NCBI GenBank assembly: GCA_023375785.1
Contig: SZWC01001606.1
Span: 25,171-89,170 of the forward strand
Reading direction: 5' to 3'
DNA length: 64,000 nucleotides
Origin: Penium margaritaceum
Lineage: Eukaryota; Streptophyta; Zygnematophyceae; Desmidiales; Peniaceae
The notes beneath the pieces were generated by a model. That model saw nothing but the letters and a program-made list of their open reading frames with translations. It was not told the origin of the DNA and made no database searches. Shown here piece by piece: positions 22,640 to 34,489 of the stretch. Position 1 is the stretch's first letter. The number at the start of each line of letters is the position of its first letter. The position numbers were made by a program, and so were the translations under genes.

Positions 22640-23768
22640 TGTTGAGAGGTGCAATTACTGCGCTGGTGCTAAGCTCCGATATGGTGAAGACGGCACTGCA
22701 TTCGGATCACTGCGCGGAGAGTTACGAACTTTACGGTGAATGTCCGGGCCCACGTCTACTGGGAATTCTCTCCTATATCGGCCAGATAAATTCTGGCAAC
22801 CGGTCCTGAAGCAGCCTAAAGGACCTGGTGTGATACATAGTGTGCTGGCATGCACAAGAGGGTTGCGCATGCCTCTGGTTAGCTCTAGAAGGGAGGGGGG
22901 CTACCTACTGCACAGCACTGCATAGCTATCCTGATCAGGGAGTCCTCTAGCTGACTGGGCAAGACTCATGCACCCTTGGCATGAGGTCCGCACTGCATCA
23001 CCATCATCATGCATAGAGCATGGGCCCTTCAACCTGCATGGGCCAATCTGGCACGAGCTTCAGGAGGCTCCTGATTGATGGATCTGATGCAGCAGCATGG
23101 TACGATCAACCATAATCTGAGAAAAGCCTGCAGAGCAAGTAACCTCCTAGGGAAGCTGCACCTGAACACCTGATGGAGCTTCCTCAACGAGGAAGCTTCT
23201 CCCTGAACCTGAAGGGATGCCAGTAACAACTCTGACCTACAGGAAGGAAGTTTCCCCAAGAGGCAGCAGACCTGAACCACGTGAAGGAAGCTTCTCCTTC
23301 GGGTGGTCAACTTGCCAGGTCCAAAGGTAAAAAAGGGGAAGCTCCTCTCAGTTCACATTCATCTCTGCAATCTCAGCATTCAGCAAGCACTCAGCTCTGT
23401 TCAAGCCTCTGACTCTGGAGCTCAAGACCGACTCTGCTGGAGATCCCTCCAAGGCCCCTTTAAGCCTGGCAAGGCCTGCCAGCCTGGGTGGAGGCTACCC
23501 TGGAGGCCAGTCAACCTGGAGACTGCGCCAAGACCCTTGCCACGACGGCCCACAAGGCCTAGCAAGGCGTTACCCCTCCGTGGGCCGAGAGCTGTGCTAG
23601 CCAAGTGTGCTTAGCTTGTCATGTACCATACTTGTACTTTGTATCAATCAAGATTTCAGTCCACAGTTCCCATCCTTCTCCTGCTATTGTAAATGCTGCA
23701 CTGTTGATCACCCAAAGATCCTACCAGCAAGGATCCTAGCCCTCGCTGTCTGTCTCAGAAAATCAACA
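22640..23768 (+). repeat. Family A LTR (middle, complete)
   Basis: 1129 bp from TGTTGAGAGG to AATCAACA. It follows a purine tract and precedes a tRNA(Met)-type primer site. It closes the deleted unit on its left and opens the complete unit on its right. It is rich in GGAAGCTTC palindromes. Confidence 0.85.
23192..23294 (+). promoter_or_regulatory. Three GAAnnTTC motifs in the LTR (heat-shock-element-like)
   Basis: GAAGCTTC at 23192-23199, GAAGTTTC at 23247-23254 and GAAGCTTC at 23287-23294 lie upstream of the TATA position near 23326. The right LTR has the same three at 31381-31388, 31449-31456 and 31489-31496, with TATAAAA at 31530-31536. GAAnnTTC is the two-unit core of heat-shock elements. 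Copia elements with such LTRs are known (ONSEN in Arabidopsis). A functional role is inferred only. Confidence 0.45.
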
Positions 23769-23780
23769 TGGTATTAGAGC
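23769..23780 (+). other. Primer binding site of the complete family A unit
   Basis: The bases directly after the LTR read TGGTATTAGAGC, matching the standard plant copia site TGGTATCAGAGC (3' end of initiator tRNA(Met)) at 11 of 12 positions. Confidence 0.8.
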
Positions 23781-23879
23781 ACTAAGCGGTTCTCTCAGCA
23801 GTTTGTAGCAGCAGTAGCAGCAGACTACGTTGGTGGTGGAGACATTGTCCACCAGCCGTGTACAAGTGTTGGGTCAGAG

Positions 23880-25690
23880 GCGTAGGTGACGCCACTTCAC
23901 GCGTGTGAGCGGCGTTCCACCTGCACAGAAGCACGAGCAACATGGAAGAGGGTAACGCTCAGTCGGCTTATCCTGCACTTGATGACGAATCAGTTTTGCA
24001 TGGCATGCGCATGGGCCAAGAGCAGGGGCGCCATGTCGCAGATCACACACAACGCCAAGCTGCAGAGGCCTAACGCTTAGCTGAGGAGGCACAATGTATG
24101 GCACAACAAGAAGCCGCAGCACGTCAAGCTGTGGAGGAAGAGAGGGAGGCGTTGAGACAGCAGATTGCCGCTCAAGAGCTCCTACGTCAACAGGAGCAGC
24201 TTATCCATGTAGCTCAAGCATCACAAACGCAGCAGCTGCAACAGTCACACCCGGCTCAAGCAGCCCAAATCGTACAGCTTCAGTAGCAGCTGGCATGGGC
24301 TCAGCAACAAGAGGTTCAACAACAGCAGCTTCAGCAACAGCAGCAGCAGATGCAGTGGCAACATGGTTCACAAGGATCATCTGCACATCTGCCTCAAATC
24401 AGCCCTCCTCCACTCATGCAACAAGCCATGTCTCCGCAGGTGCAGCCGGCTGCACCACCTCAAAGAGGCATGCCACAGCTGTTTGTGGCCCAACAGCCTC
24501 AACCAGCTCTGATGGTGCCACCCATGGCACACTACTAGCAGATGCACCAAGCATTAGGACCGCAACCGTTTGCGGCACAACCAGCACCAGTTCATGCAGG
24601 TGCAACAGTACCACCACATGGGCCGCAGCCGATGGCACAAGGCTTTGTGCCGCTCCCACATACGACAGCACAAGGCAAAGCATACCAAGGCCAGGAGGAC
24701 GGTGTGCCCCAAGCAGCAGCCCCACTACATTTGCACAAGATCAAGGTTGACAAATTTGATGGCTAGAATTTCCCACACTGGGCGCACAAGGTCAAACAAG
24801 CGGCCCAGATACACGACATCTGGAAGTTCTACAACGGCTACTACACGCCTCCGCCCCCAGGGTCACTGTCTAGCGTGGTGGCTGAGTACAACTACTTCAC
24901 CCGAGTTGCTTTCATGGTACAGGATGACCATCTGACTCCTCGCATCCAGCAAGCCATACGAATGTACGAGGAGACTGCTGAGCCAGCTCGCCAAGCTTGG
25001 TCCTACCTGCTAAGGACCTACATGTCTGGCGACTCAACCTTCAAATCTCACCTCCTGACGGAACTATCGCACATCAACCTCAACGGCTTTGACAACATCG
25101 AGGCCTACATCGACAAGGCAAAGTCACTTCGCGACCAGCTCGCAGTGACAGACGCCCCGGTCTCCGAGCCTGTGTTCGTCACCTTTCTCCTCAACGGTCT
25201 GACTGGGGACTGGGACGACGTCCGGAAGGTACTCAAGTTCAAGCATGAAGTAGAGCTCACAGAAGCATGTGTTTGCAAGATGCTTCTAACAGAGCAATGC
25301 AACCGGCAGCTGACAAGAGAGAAGGAGAGAATCCTCAGCAATGCGACTTACCAAGGTGTGAGCGCTGCCGTGTCCACAGCTCAACCCTCGCGGAACAGCT
25401 AGTCCACGAGGAACCCCGTGTCCACCCAGTTGTCCGCCCACTCTGGACCAAACGCTAGCATCCACAGTGCACGCAACCAGAATGCAGGGTCACAACCTGC
25501 AATTGAGTGCCATTATTACAAGAAGATTGGGCACATGAAGCGGGAGTGCACGAAAAGGATATGGGATGAGGAGCAAGCAAGGAGACAGCAACGTTACAGA
25601 GCAAACAACTCAGGAGGAAAGGGGGAGAAGAAGGCAGCTGGCAGTAAGGAGAAGCAACCAGAGAGAGGCAAGAAAAAAGAGGCCAAGAAG
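23880..25690 (+). pseudogene. Family A gag
   Basis: A glutamine-rich N-terminal region (about 24094-24540, runs of Q and A) leads into a proline-rich stretch. It is followed by a copia gag core (about 24740-25400; LLRTYMSGDSTFKSHLLTEL and HEVELTEACVCKMLLTEQCN) and a zinc-knuckle region with GHMKREC (about 25500-25560). A lysine-rich tail follows. The long Q-rich N-terminus is unusual for copia gag and recurs in the related minus-strand element near 51800-52100. Fossil with a few breaks. Confidence 0.75.
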
Positions 25691-25783
25691 TAGGATGGAG
25701 GCAAGGAAAAGCAGTTTGACTACACAGGATCTGTCTTCCAGCTTTCAACCAAGCAGAGTGATGAGCTGGTCTGCTCCACCTAC

Positions 25784-27080
25784 GTGTGGTACCTTGACGG
25801 TGGGTGCACTTCACACATCACCCATGACAAGGCCTGCCTCCACGAGCTAAAACCCTGCGCCAAAGGCTTTGTCACGGTTGTAAACAAGCGGCAAGTGCCT
25901 GTTTTGGGCAAAGGAAAGATGACAATGACTGGGTACAACGGTGCCCACGTCAAGTTTGGGGACGTGTTGTACATACCTGAGATCGCGGTGAACCTCCTCT
26001 CACTTGGGTAGCTGATGAAGAGGGGTGCACGGATCGTCAGCAACAGACAACATGTCACCTTGAAGAGCCGTGAATGTGAGACCTTCGCCGAAGGTCGCCT
26101 TCTTCTGCACGGCATGATAGAGCTGAACTTTGTAGCTCCAATTACAGGGCCAAACATGCCCTTCGCAGCAGTAAGTCTCCACCAGGTGACTGGCGCAGAC
26201 CTCAGTTTGTGGCACAAATGACTTGGCCACATCAGCAATCAGACAATAAAGACAATGCACAAAAACGAGCAAGTCAACGGTCTTTGTCAGAACCTTGTGA
26301 AGACTGTGTGCGGGCCAAACTACCACGACAGATGTTTCCTCTCGCCACGAAGTGCGACGTGAGCCAGAAGCTAAAGCTGGTCCACACAGACATATGTGGA
26401 CCTCTACCAACGGCTACAGTCTACGAAGGACATCGGTACTTCCTACTCTTTGTTGACGATGCCACAAGGATGGTCTGGAGCTATCCACTCCAAACAAGAG
26501 ACGAAGCCCTTGCATGCTTCTTCAAGTGGCTCTCGATGGCCGAAAGGAAAAGTAACAGGAAACTATAGGTTTTATGCTCAGATGGTGCTGGTGAGTACAC
26601 CGACACAGAGTTTTCCACTCAATGGGAGGATCTCGGTATCGTGCAGCAGTTTTCTATGCCATACACTCGACAGCAAAATGGCGTGGCGAAGAGAGCAAAC
26701 CGCACAATGCAAGAGACGCTGGAATCGATGCTGCTTGGTGCGCAGCCCGACAACTCGTGGTGGCCATTTGCACTACGGCAAGCAGTGTGGGTACGCAACC
26801 ACATGCCACACGTGTCGCTACCAAGCATGACACCCTTCCAGGCATGGCACGATGACAAACCAGACATCTCTATGCTATGCACCTTTGGGTGCATGACCCT
26901 GCTCCATGTCCCAAAGGAACGTCGACGGAAGCTAGCGGACAAAGCAACATGGGGTGTTTTCCTCGGCCAAAGCCCCAACATGAAGGGGTGGGAGTTCTAC
27001 GACGTGGACTCCCATTGCATCATCACCAGCAGAGACACTATCTTTTTCGAGAACCTCACACGCTCTGCCTGGGAGACTAA
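25784..27080 (+). pseudogene. Family A protease and integrase
   Basis: Protease words WYLDGGCTSHITHD and VLYIPEIAVNLLSLG lie at 25784-26011. Integrase follows with its HHCC-type region near 26190-26330 and the core from LVHTDICGPLPTA (about 26375) and LLFVDDATRMVW. The core runs through MPYTRQQNGVAKRANRT (about 26655) to GVFLGQSPNMKGWEFYDVDS and IITSRDTIFFENL (ending about 27060). Order and motifs are standard Ty1/copia. Fossil with a few breaks. Confidence 0.8.
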
Positions 27081-27603
27081 GCAATCAAGTGAGCCTGCTC
27101 TACTCCAGACTTTCTACGACTCCTACGTGGAGACACTAGAGGAAGGGGAAGTTGACAGTGTGCCACTCACCCTTCTTGATCTGGATAAGGCGGATGAGCA
27201 GCCGGTGGCTCCTCGTGTGGCCCTTTACACTTGCCGGGACAAACGCATCACCACTGATCATGAGGCGCTCATAGAACCTCATGACAAAACCGAGACCGTG
27301 AGCGTGCAAGATGGTGCACATGCAACAGGAAAACCACATGATGGAGCTACCCGGCATCCGGGGCGTCTCACGCGCCTCCTGCGACAACAAGAAGAGGAGC
27401 AAGATACCAAAGAGTCAAACATGGTGATTACAACCTGCTCCATCTACAAGGAAGCAGATGATGTCCTGGCGGACTTCACCACGATGCACCTCGCAGCTCT
27501 CGTCTCAACGAGCACGCTTCCACCAGAGCCAAAGACTCTGAAAGAAGTACTGAAGGGTGAGCATGCTACAGAATGGAAAGTAGCACTTGACACAGAATAA
27601 CAG
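27081..27603 (+). other. Family A linker between integrase and reverse transcriptase
   Basis: Open sequence of low conservation in the same sense, rich in acidic and threonine residues, linking integrase to the reverse transcriptase. This is usual for copia pol. Confidence 0.6.
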
Positions 27604-29040
27604 AGTCTCATGGATCAAGGGACGTGGGAGCTCACAGAGCTTCCATCTAGGTCCCGACCAGTAGGAGTGAAGTGGGTGTTTTGCGTCAAGACAAAAGCAG
27701 ATGGGAGCATTGACAAGTTCGAGGCTCGCCTTGTGGCAAAGGGGTTCACACAAATTGAGGGGAAAGACTTCTTCGACACCTACGCTCTTGTGAGCCACTA
27801 CACCACCGCCCGCATCATGATGGCAGTTGCAGCAGTGATGGACTACCAGGTGCAGTAGCTCGATGTGAAAAATGCCTTTCTAGATGGCAAGATGGACACG
27901 ACCGTCTACATGAAGCAACCTGAGGGCTACGATGACAGGAGTGGCAGAGTGTGCAAACTGGTGAATAGTTTGTATGGACTGAAGCAAAGTCCCTTGCTTT
28001 GGTACAGGAAGCTGCAAGCAGTGCTGGAGTCTCTAGACTTTGAGCCTTCAGCATACGACGACTGCCTCTTCCTACATCGACAGTCACCAGACACGAAGCC
28101 AGAGTGCTATGTGCTGGTCTACGTCAACGGCCTTCTCATCATTGGTCCGTCAGCTGATTTCATCAAAGCCACAGCAACTGCCATGGTGTAGGAAGTCAAT
28201 GTGACACTCATGCCCAACTTTGAGTTCTACCTGGGCATGAACATCGAACGTGACCGTGAAGCGCATACACTTCACTTAAGCCAGCAGACGTACGCTCACA
28301 AAGTTTGCGAGTGATTCAATGTTCCCGATGGACATGTACCAACACCTTTGTCACATCAGCAGCTGACACATCAGGGACAGAGGGGGAGGAGCGAGACCGA
28401 CTACCGCAACAGAGTCGGATTACTGATGCACGTAGCAAGTTTTACACGGCCAGATCTACAGTTCGCCATGAGCAACTTAGCACGCGGCAATGAGACCTGT
28501 ACAGAGGTGGCGTGCAAGGAGCTCGATAGAGATCTAGGCTACCTAAAGATGACAAGTGATACCAGTCTTGTTTTTGGAACAACAGCCAGCCTCGACCTTG
28601 AGTGCTACGTCGACGCAGATTTTGGAGGAACGGAGGAAGACCGTCAGAGTACGACGGGTTTTGTGTGCTTGCTTGGCGGAGCAGCAACGTCCTGGACCAG
28701 CAAGCGATTAAACCTCATCACACTCAGCTCTGCAGAAGCTGAGTACGTGGCAGCTACTTCAGCTGCACAGGAGGTCACGTATCTCCGCCACCTCCTAGAG
28801 GACATCGGATTCGCCCAAACGCAGCCGACAAAAGTTTTTGTCCACAACAAGTCTGCGATTGACCTCGCAAACTCGACAAAATTTCAGGGCCAAACCAAGC
28901 ACATCAACATTCGTGGGCACTGGATCCGTTCAAAGGTCAAAGACAGCATGATCGAACTCGTGCATCTGCCAGGCACGAAGCAAGCAGCTGACTTTCTGAC
29001 AAAGAGCGTCCTGAAGGACATTTTCTACAGATGCGCGGGG
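27604..29040 (+). pseudogene. Family A reverse transcriptase and RNase H
   Basis: Reverse transcriptase words run from WVFCVKTKADGSIDKFEARL (about 27675) through LDVKNAFLDGKMDTTVYMKQ (about 27860) and LVNSLYGLKQSPLLWYRKL to the catalytic-loop region near VLVYVNGLLII (about 28110-28145). RNase H continues from about 28348 (SFTRPDLQFAMSNLARG, LECYVDADFGGTEEDRQSTT, SAEAEYVAATSAAQE) to about 29010 (KQAADFLTKS). Fossil with several breaks. The RNase H half is nearly open. Confidence 0.8.
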
Positions 29041-30828
29041 CAGTGTGGTCTCACCTCCAACGCCCTCTCGCAGTATGTGCAGAAGCGGCCGGTCGTGGAG
29101 GGGACGCGGAAGTCAAACACACACAGCTCCGCCATCGCGCAAGCCTGCTTTACGCACACGGATCTCACATGCTTCATGGTCCGAGAAACAACATCAACTG
29201 AAACAAAAAACAGACGCAACATCAGGCCATCATTCAACAAATCAGCGTGGCTTTCGTGGGCCACGAGATGGTGCGGGGAATTTTGCAAAAGCAACTCCAA
29301 AAGACATTACCACATAACACCAGAATTTTGTCAGCAGCCTACAGCATATTAAAACAGCCCCAGCAGCACCGTAGCAGTTTATCCTTGCTGAAGAAACGAT
29401 GCAGTTCAAATGCCAGCCTCAGCTTTCTGTTTTGGCTGGAGGATCCGCTGGCGCAGCAGAAATCCTTGCGGTCATAATAGGACCTGTCACAACTGGAAAG
29501 ACCTGTTGCGACCATAAAAATGGTCGCAATCAGCTCAAGGACCTCGGAAGAATAAAAAACAAAAAAAGATCGAGGAGCAGAATCGTGAGCAGCCGGAGCA
29601 CATGGCGCAGCTTGCGCAGCCAGCGTAGCTGCACGATTGGAACAGCCGCAGCCAGGTCAAGGGCTGCTGAGCAAGCAGCCGGAGTAGCTCACGCAGCCGT
29701 CGCATCTAGGACAGCTGCGAGGTCGGAACAGGGAGCAGCGAGAGAGAGAAAAAAAGATAGTGCACCAACGGAGCGAGCGAGCTGCCATGGATGCCGCGGC
29801 CGCTCGCAAAGCTGCCTCCTCGCTGCTAACGTCAGCATGCGAGGGGGAGCAAGATCAGGACCCGCTCGCTAAGTGGGACCAGTGAGTAAGCAAAAATAGA
29901 GGAAGTTGCGGTGGCGGGCAAGGAGAAAACAGCGGCAGTGTGACGAACGCAGGATGCGCGCGATGTCTCCTCGATTTTGCATCCGCGATGCTCTCCCCGG
30001 CGAAATCGTACGGCAGGCACAAAAGTACCAGTGGACAGTCCGACGGAAGTAACTGGACAACGAGTACTGGCCAAACGGCACCTACCAAGCTCGCAGTTGG
30101 TGGTGAACAAAACGGGGCCTTTCCTCCTTGTGCAATTTCGGAAGCTGCGTCCCAGATCTGGTGGAGGAGTTCGAGAACAACCACAGCGGACGATTTAACC
30201 AAGAACGATGCTTTTCAGATGACAAGTCGCAGACAACAAGGACTGAAACGGGTCTTCTAGTGGGAGAAGCACAGTACAACGGCAGTTACTGGTGAAAACA
30301 AGCTGCTCGCAACTGAAATCGACAAGGACGACCTCCAGAACGTCCAGGGTGACTTCTGTACTGCTCCAGCGACTGGAAAGTCAACAGACGACCCAGAAAT
30401 TCTGGAAGATTCCCCCACTCCAGAGGAGTAGGAAGGATGCAAGAAGGAGTCCGAGGGGTCAGAGCAACATGCGCATGTTCAGCTCCATGAAGAACCACGC
30501 GAGTTGCTTTTGCATGAAGCAAGCGAAAAATTTATGGAGTGGCCCGAACTCGACCCGGAAGTTTTTGGGTATGTCAACTTGCAGGAATCACTTGCCGAAA
30601 GTCCTAAAATATGTCAGGAAGTGATCCCGGCACCAAGTCAAGAGGAAATATATTTTCCCTCGGGTGCAGAAGCTGATATTGACACATTTCCAGATTTCCC
30701 ACTCAGCGAAGAGGACACTCAGCTCCATTTCCTCGACGAAGATTTCTGGGAGTCATTTGAGGAATTTTTTGGGAGCCCGCAGGAGTGACACGGTTCAAAC
30801 CACCAGTACACCAATCGAGGGGGGGGGG
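29041..30828 (+). other. Family A extra region between RNase H and 3' LTR
   Basis: About 1.8 kb that matches 20850-22639. It contains arginine, alanine and serine-rich frames (29560-29870), the acidic frame at 30504-30788 and a terminal purine tract (30818-30828). The placement recalls the extra 3' genes of some plant copia lineages, but no membrane protein signature is seen. Confidence 0.6.
30504..30788 (+). CDS. Acidic reading frame in the family A 3' region (copy 2)
   Basis: Same length and layout as the frame at 22318-22602, with about 88 of 94 residues identical. Most of the six or so changes are conservative (for example V to I, F to L and R to K). Persistence of the frame in a copy whose pol is broken hints at past constraint. 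Too few sites are available to test this by eye. Confidence 0.45.
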   Translation: MLLHEASEKFMEWPELDPEVFGYVNLQESLAESPKICQEVIPAPSQEEIYFPSGAEADIDTFPDFPLSEEDTQLHFLDEDFWESFEEFFGSPQE

Positions 30829-31802
30829 TGTTGAGAGGTGCGATTACTGCGCTGGTGCTAAGCTCCGATATGGTGAAGATGGCACTGCATTTGGATCACT
30901 GCATGGAGAGTTACGAACTTTACGGTGAATGTCCGGGCCCACGTCTATTGGGAATTCTCTCCTGTATAGGCCAGATAAATTCTGGCAACCGGTCCTGAAG
31001 CAGCCCAAAGGACCTGGTGTCATATATAGTGTGCTGGCATGCACAAGAGGGTTGTGCATGCCTCTCGTTAGCTCTGGAAGGGAGGGGGCCTATCTACTGC
31101 ACAGCACTGCATAGCTATCCTGGTCAGGGAGTCCTCTAGCTGACTGGCCAAGACTCATGCACCCTTGGCATGAGGTCCACACTGCATCACCATCATCATG
31201 CATAGAGCCTGGGCCCTTCAACCTGCATGGGCCAATCTGGCACGAGCTTCAGGAGGCTCCTGATTGACGGATCTGATGCAGCAGCATGGCACAATCAACA
31301 ATCTTAAGAGAAGAGCTTGTAGAGCAAGCAACCTCCTAGGGAAGCTGTACCTGAACACCTGATGAAGCTTCCTCAACGAGGAAGCTTCTCCCTGAACCTG
31401 AAGGGATGCCAATAACAACTCTGACCTACAGGAGGCTTCGCCTGGAAGGAAGTTTCCCCAAGAGGCAGCATACCTGAACCACCTGAAGGAAGCTTCTCCT
31501 TCAGGTGGTCAACTTACCAGGTGCACAGGTATAAAAGGGGAAGCTCCTCTCAGTTCACATTCATCTCAACAATCTCAGCATTCAGCAAGCACTCAACTCT
31601 GCTCAAGCCTCTGTCTCTGGAGCTCAAGACCAAGACTCTACTGGAGATCCCTCCAAGGCCCCTGTAAGCCTGGGAAGGCCTGCCAGCCTGGGTGGAGTCT
31701 ACCCTGGAGGCCAATCAACCTGGAGACCGCGCCAAGATCATTGCCACGACGGCCCACAAGGCCTAGCAAGGCGTTGCCCCTCCGTGGGCCAGGAGCTGTG
31801 CC
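30829..31802 (+). repeat. Family A 3' LTR, right end missing
   Basis: Starts TGTTGAGAGGTG after a purine tract and follows the middle LTR for about 970 bases. It includes a clear TATA box (TATAAAA, 31530-31536) and three GAAnnTTC motifs. The match stops at about 31802, where the sequence continues directly in an inverted family A2 LTR. Confidence 0.85.
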
Positions 31803-32102
31803 AAGCTTCCTTCAGGAGAAGCTTCCTATAGTACAAAGTTTGTTCCTGGCACCTCAGCAGGTTCAGGGAGAAGCTTCCTCCTTGAGGACGTTTCGTCAAG
31901 TGTCCAGGTGCAGCTTCCCAGGAGGTTGCTTACCCTTCAGGCCTTCATGTCATGACCGTTGATCTCGCCATGTTGTTGCATCAGATCCGTCGACCAGGAT
32001 CCTCCTGAAGCATGCACCGGATTGGCCCATGTTGGTAGAAGGGGCCTTGGATCCATGCATGATGCTGCTGTTCAAGGTGCATGATGTCTGCCCACTCAAC
32101 CA
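31803..32102 (-). repeat. Family A2 3' LTR, piece 3 (left of the family B insertion)
   Basis: Aligns with 53090-53398 in the intact A2 LTR, including GGTTCAGGGAGAAGCTTCC and the ACCGTTGATCTCGCC stretch. Its inner end is the family B target site (AACCA, 32098-32102). Confidence 0.8.
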
Positions 32103-32755
32103 TGTTAGCTACTGAGCTAACCACCTCCGGCAGAGAAGCCGCGAAACCAAAAAGCTCAAAAAGGTTCTTTCACCTTCTTCCTTTGCAAGTATGTGTCATG
32201 CACCCCAAACTTAATCAGGCATACACTTCACCTTCAAGAGTACTAACGCCTTAGCATTACATCTCAAGAAGAGCTCAAGTCGTCAATACACAAGAGAGCA
32301 TCAAGCAAGGGTTAATTGATCAGCATGCAAGACAAGTCCTTTCATAGCTGTCTGTCCAGTCCTAGAACTCAAAAGCACATTCTTTGGAAGTGGCCTGAAC
32401 CAGCCACGTCACCAATAGACTTGCACTGTGAGCTTGACACATAAGCATCCAAGTGTCAAGGTGACAGACCAACCATGTAGCATCCAAGAAGCTACGGAAT
32501 CTATGTCTTGGAAGCTTCCACAACAAACAAGATATGCATGGGGCCAGGATCGAACTTATGACCTCTCACTTGGCCAAATCAACAAAATGGCCAGGGCAAC
32601 CACTCACCCACATGGTGTACTCATGGGTCATATCTCACAAGAGACAGAGCATAGTTGAGTCACACTACAACGGATCTAGGGGTCATACCTCCACAAGGGG
32701 CAGAGCATTCCTGATCCGTCCTACAATACTGAACAAGGGGCAGAAACATTCAACA
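32103..32755 (-). repeat. Family B 3' LTR
   Basis: 653 bp, with minus-strand U3 at its high end. The purine tract on the minus strand (GCAAGGGAGAGATT) lies at 32756-32769. It contains the tRNA-like segment. Confidence 0.9.
32540..32614 (-). promoter_or_regulatory. tRNA-like segment in family B 3' LTR
   Basis: Same A-box-like and B-box-like words as at 391-466 with a few differences. The minus strand reads GGGTGAGTGGTTG, then CCTGGCCATTTTGTTGATTT, then GTCATAAGTTCGATCCTGG. Confidence 0.6.
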
Positions 32756-32809
32756 AATCTCTCCCTTGCACCTTGCATCAGTGACCATCATCATTCGTCA
32801 TCACTTGCG

Positions 32810-34440
32810 TTGACCATGCCAATACCTTGCCTGCCTGCCTGGTGGAGATCCTTGTCCAGTGGCTTTGTAAGCATGTCAGCCCGGTTGAGCTTGGTACCGA
32901 CATACTCGAGCTCCACTGTCTGCTTGTAGACCAAGTCTCGAGCGTAGTGGTAGCGGATCTCGATGTGCTTTATGCGCCTCGACAGGACGGGGTTCTTTGA
33001 CATGTCAATGGCGCTCATGTTTTCAATCTTGATGACCGTCGCCGTTGCTTGTGGTGCCTTCATCTCAGATAGCAAGCTTTGTAGCCACTGCATCTCTTTA
33101 CACACCTCAGCCAAGGCGATGTACTCAGCTTCAGCTGTTGACGAAGAGACACATTCTTGCTTGCGACTTGCCCAACTGACTGCACCTCCATTCAACATAC
33201 ACACAAAGCCGGAGGTAGATTTTCTGTCATCAATACTCCCTCCCCAATCAGCATCAGTGTAGCACATGAGACGGAGTGATGCGGATCCAGCAATGCCTCC
33301 AAACTGGAGGCCTACGTGGCGCGTCCCCTGAAGGTAGCGCATGATGCGCTTCACGGCCTGCCAATGAAGTGGACCGGGATTGGCCACAAACCGACTCACC
33401 TGCCCAACAGCATGGGCTATATCTGGTCGGGTGGCGACCATGGCATACATCAAACTGCCCACCGCAGACTGATATGGGATGCCAAGCATGTCAGTTTTCT
33501 CCGCTTCGTTGGATGGGGACATGGAGGTGGAGAGTTTGCACTCCAAGCTCATGGGTGTGCTGGCAGGTTTGCAATCTGCCATGTCGTATCGTTTGAGGAT
33601 GGAGTCGATGTATTTTGTCTGGTTCAGGCTGATGGTACCTGCTGCTCTGTCGCGCTTGATGGCAATTCCAAGATAGAAGTCAAGAGGACCCATGTCCTTC
33701 ATCTCGAATCTGCTACTCAGCTGCCCCTTGAGATCGTCTAGCAGCTGCGTTGAAGAGGAGCATAGAATCAGGTCATCAACGTACAAGGCGACCAACATTG
33801 TCCCTTTGTCACTCTCATGCACGTACATGCTGGGGTCATTGTCGCAGTGCATGAAGGACTCCTTGGCCATGAACGTGTCCATCTCCTGGTACCAAAGTCT
33901 TGGCGCTTGTTTTAGCCCATAGAGTGCCTTCACCAATCTGCACACCTTGCCCTCAGGAGCATCAACCCCCTCCGGAACCTCCATCAATACCTCCTTGTCA
34001 AGATTGTCGTAAAGGAAGGCTATCTTGACATCCATCTGGTAGACCTCCATGTTCTCGGCAGCAGCAATGGCGAGCATTGACCGGATGGAGGTAAACGTCA
34101 CAACTGGAGCAAAGGTCTCATCGTAGTCTGCGCCAGGCCGTTGGGAGAACCCCTTTGCTACCACCCGTGCCTTGTACTTGTCTATCTTGCCATCCTGTTT
34201 CCATTTTACTTTCAGCACCCACTTGGACCCCACAACGTGAGCCCCGGCAGGTCTGTCCACCAGCACCCATGTCCCATTCTCTTCAATGGATTTGAGTTCA
34301 CTGCGAATTGCTTCGTCCCACTCTGCTTTGTCAGGCCGAGTGAGTGCCTCTGCGACAGACGTTGGCTCCTCTTGAACCAAGAATGAATAGTTGAAGCCTG
34401 TCCATTCACCCCTATCTGCGTCGTAATGCTGCCGAGGTAC
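32810..34440 (-). pseudogene. Family B reverse transcriptase and RNase H
   Basis: On the minus strand the reverse transcriptase begins near 34290 (WVLKVKWKQDGKIDKYKARV). It continues with MDVKIAFLYDNLDKEVLMEV, ALYGLKQAPRLWYQEMD and the catalytic loop LYVDDLILCS (about 33755-33800). RNase H follows from about 33420 (ATRPDIAHAVGQVSRF) through CYTDADWGGSIDDRKST and SSSTAEAEYIALAEV to KLNRADMLTKPL (about 32850). The words are all standard for Ty1/copia and this part is an almost unbroken frame. Confidence 0.9.
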
Positions 34441-34488
34441 TTTGAGGCGTGAACTGCTCCTTGAACCTGCTGGCTGGTGCTGTTGATG

Positions 34489-34489
34489 N
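34489..34489. other. Ambiguous base N
   Basis: A single N in the integrase to reverse transcriptase linker of family B. No flanking duplication is evident, so bases may be missing or merely uncertain. Confidence 0.9.

Larger units (their letters stand above)
20136..31802 (+). mobile_element. Family A Ty1/copia tandem array (two interiors, three LTRs), broken
   Basis: The order is LTR fragment (20136-20379), mostly deleted interior (20477-22639), full LTR (22640-23768), near-complete interior (23769-30828) and LTR (30829-31802) cut short at its right end. The middle LTR serves both units, the pattern expected from recombination between LTRs of tandem or sister copies. The two end interiors are close relatives over about 2.1 kb. 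The middle and right LTRs differ by roughly 5 percent by eye plus a 12-bp length difference. The 5-bp left flank is CATAT; the right flank is lost. The full interior is broken in about ten places. Confidence 0.8.

Noticed and set aside
29041-30828. Envelope-like gene in the family A 3' region
   Set aside because: No signal peptide, no membrane span and no Env-like motif in either copy; the conserved frame is acidic and soluble in character.
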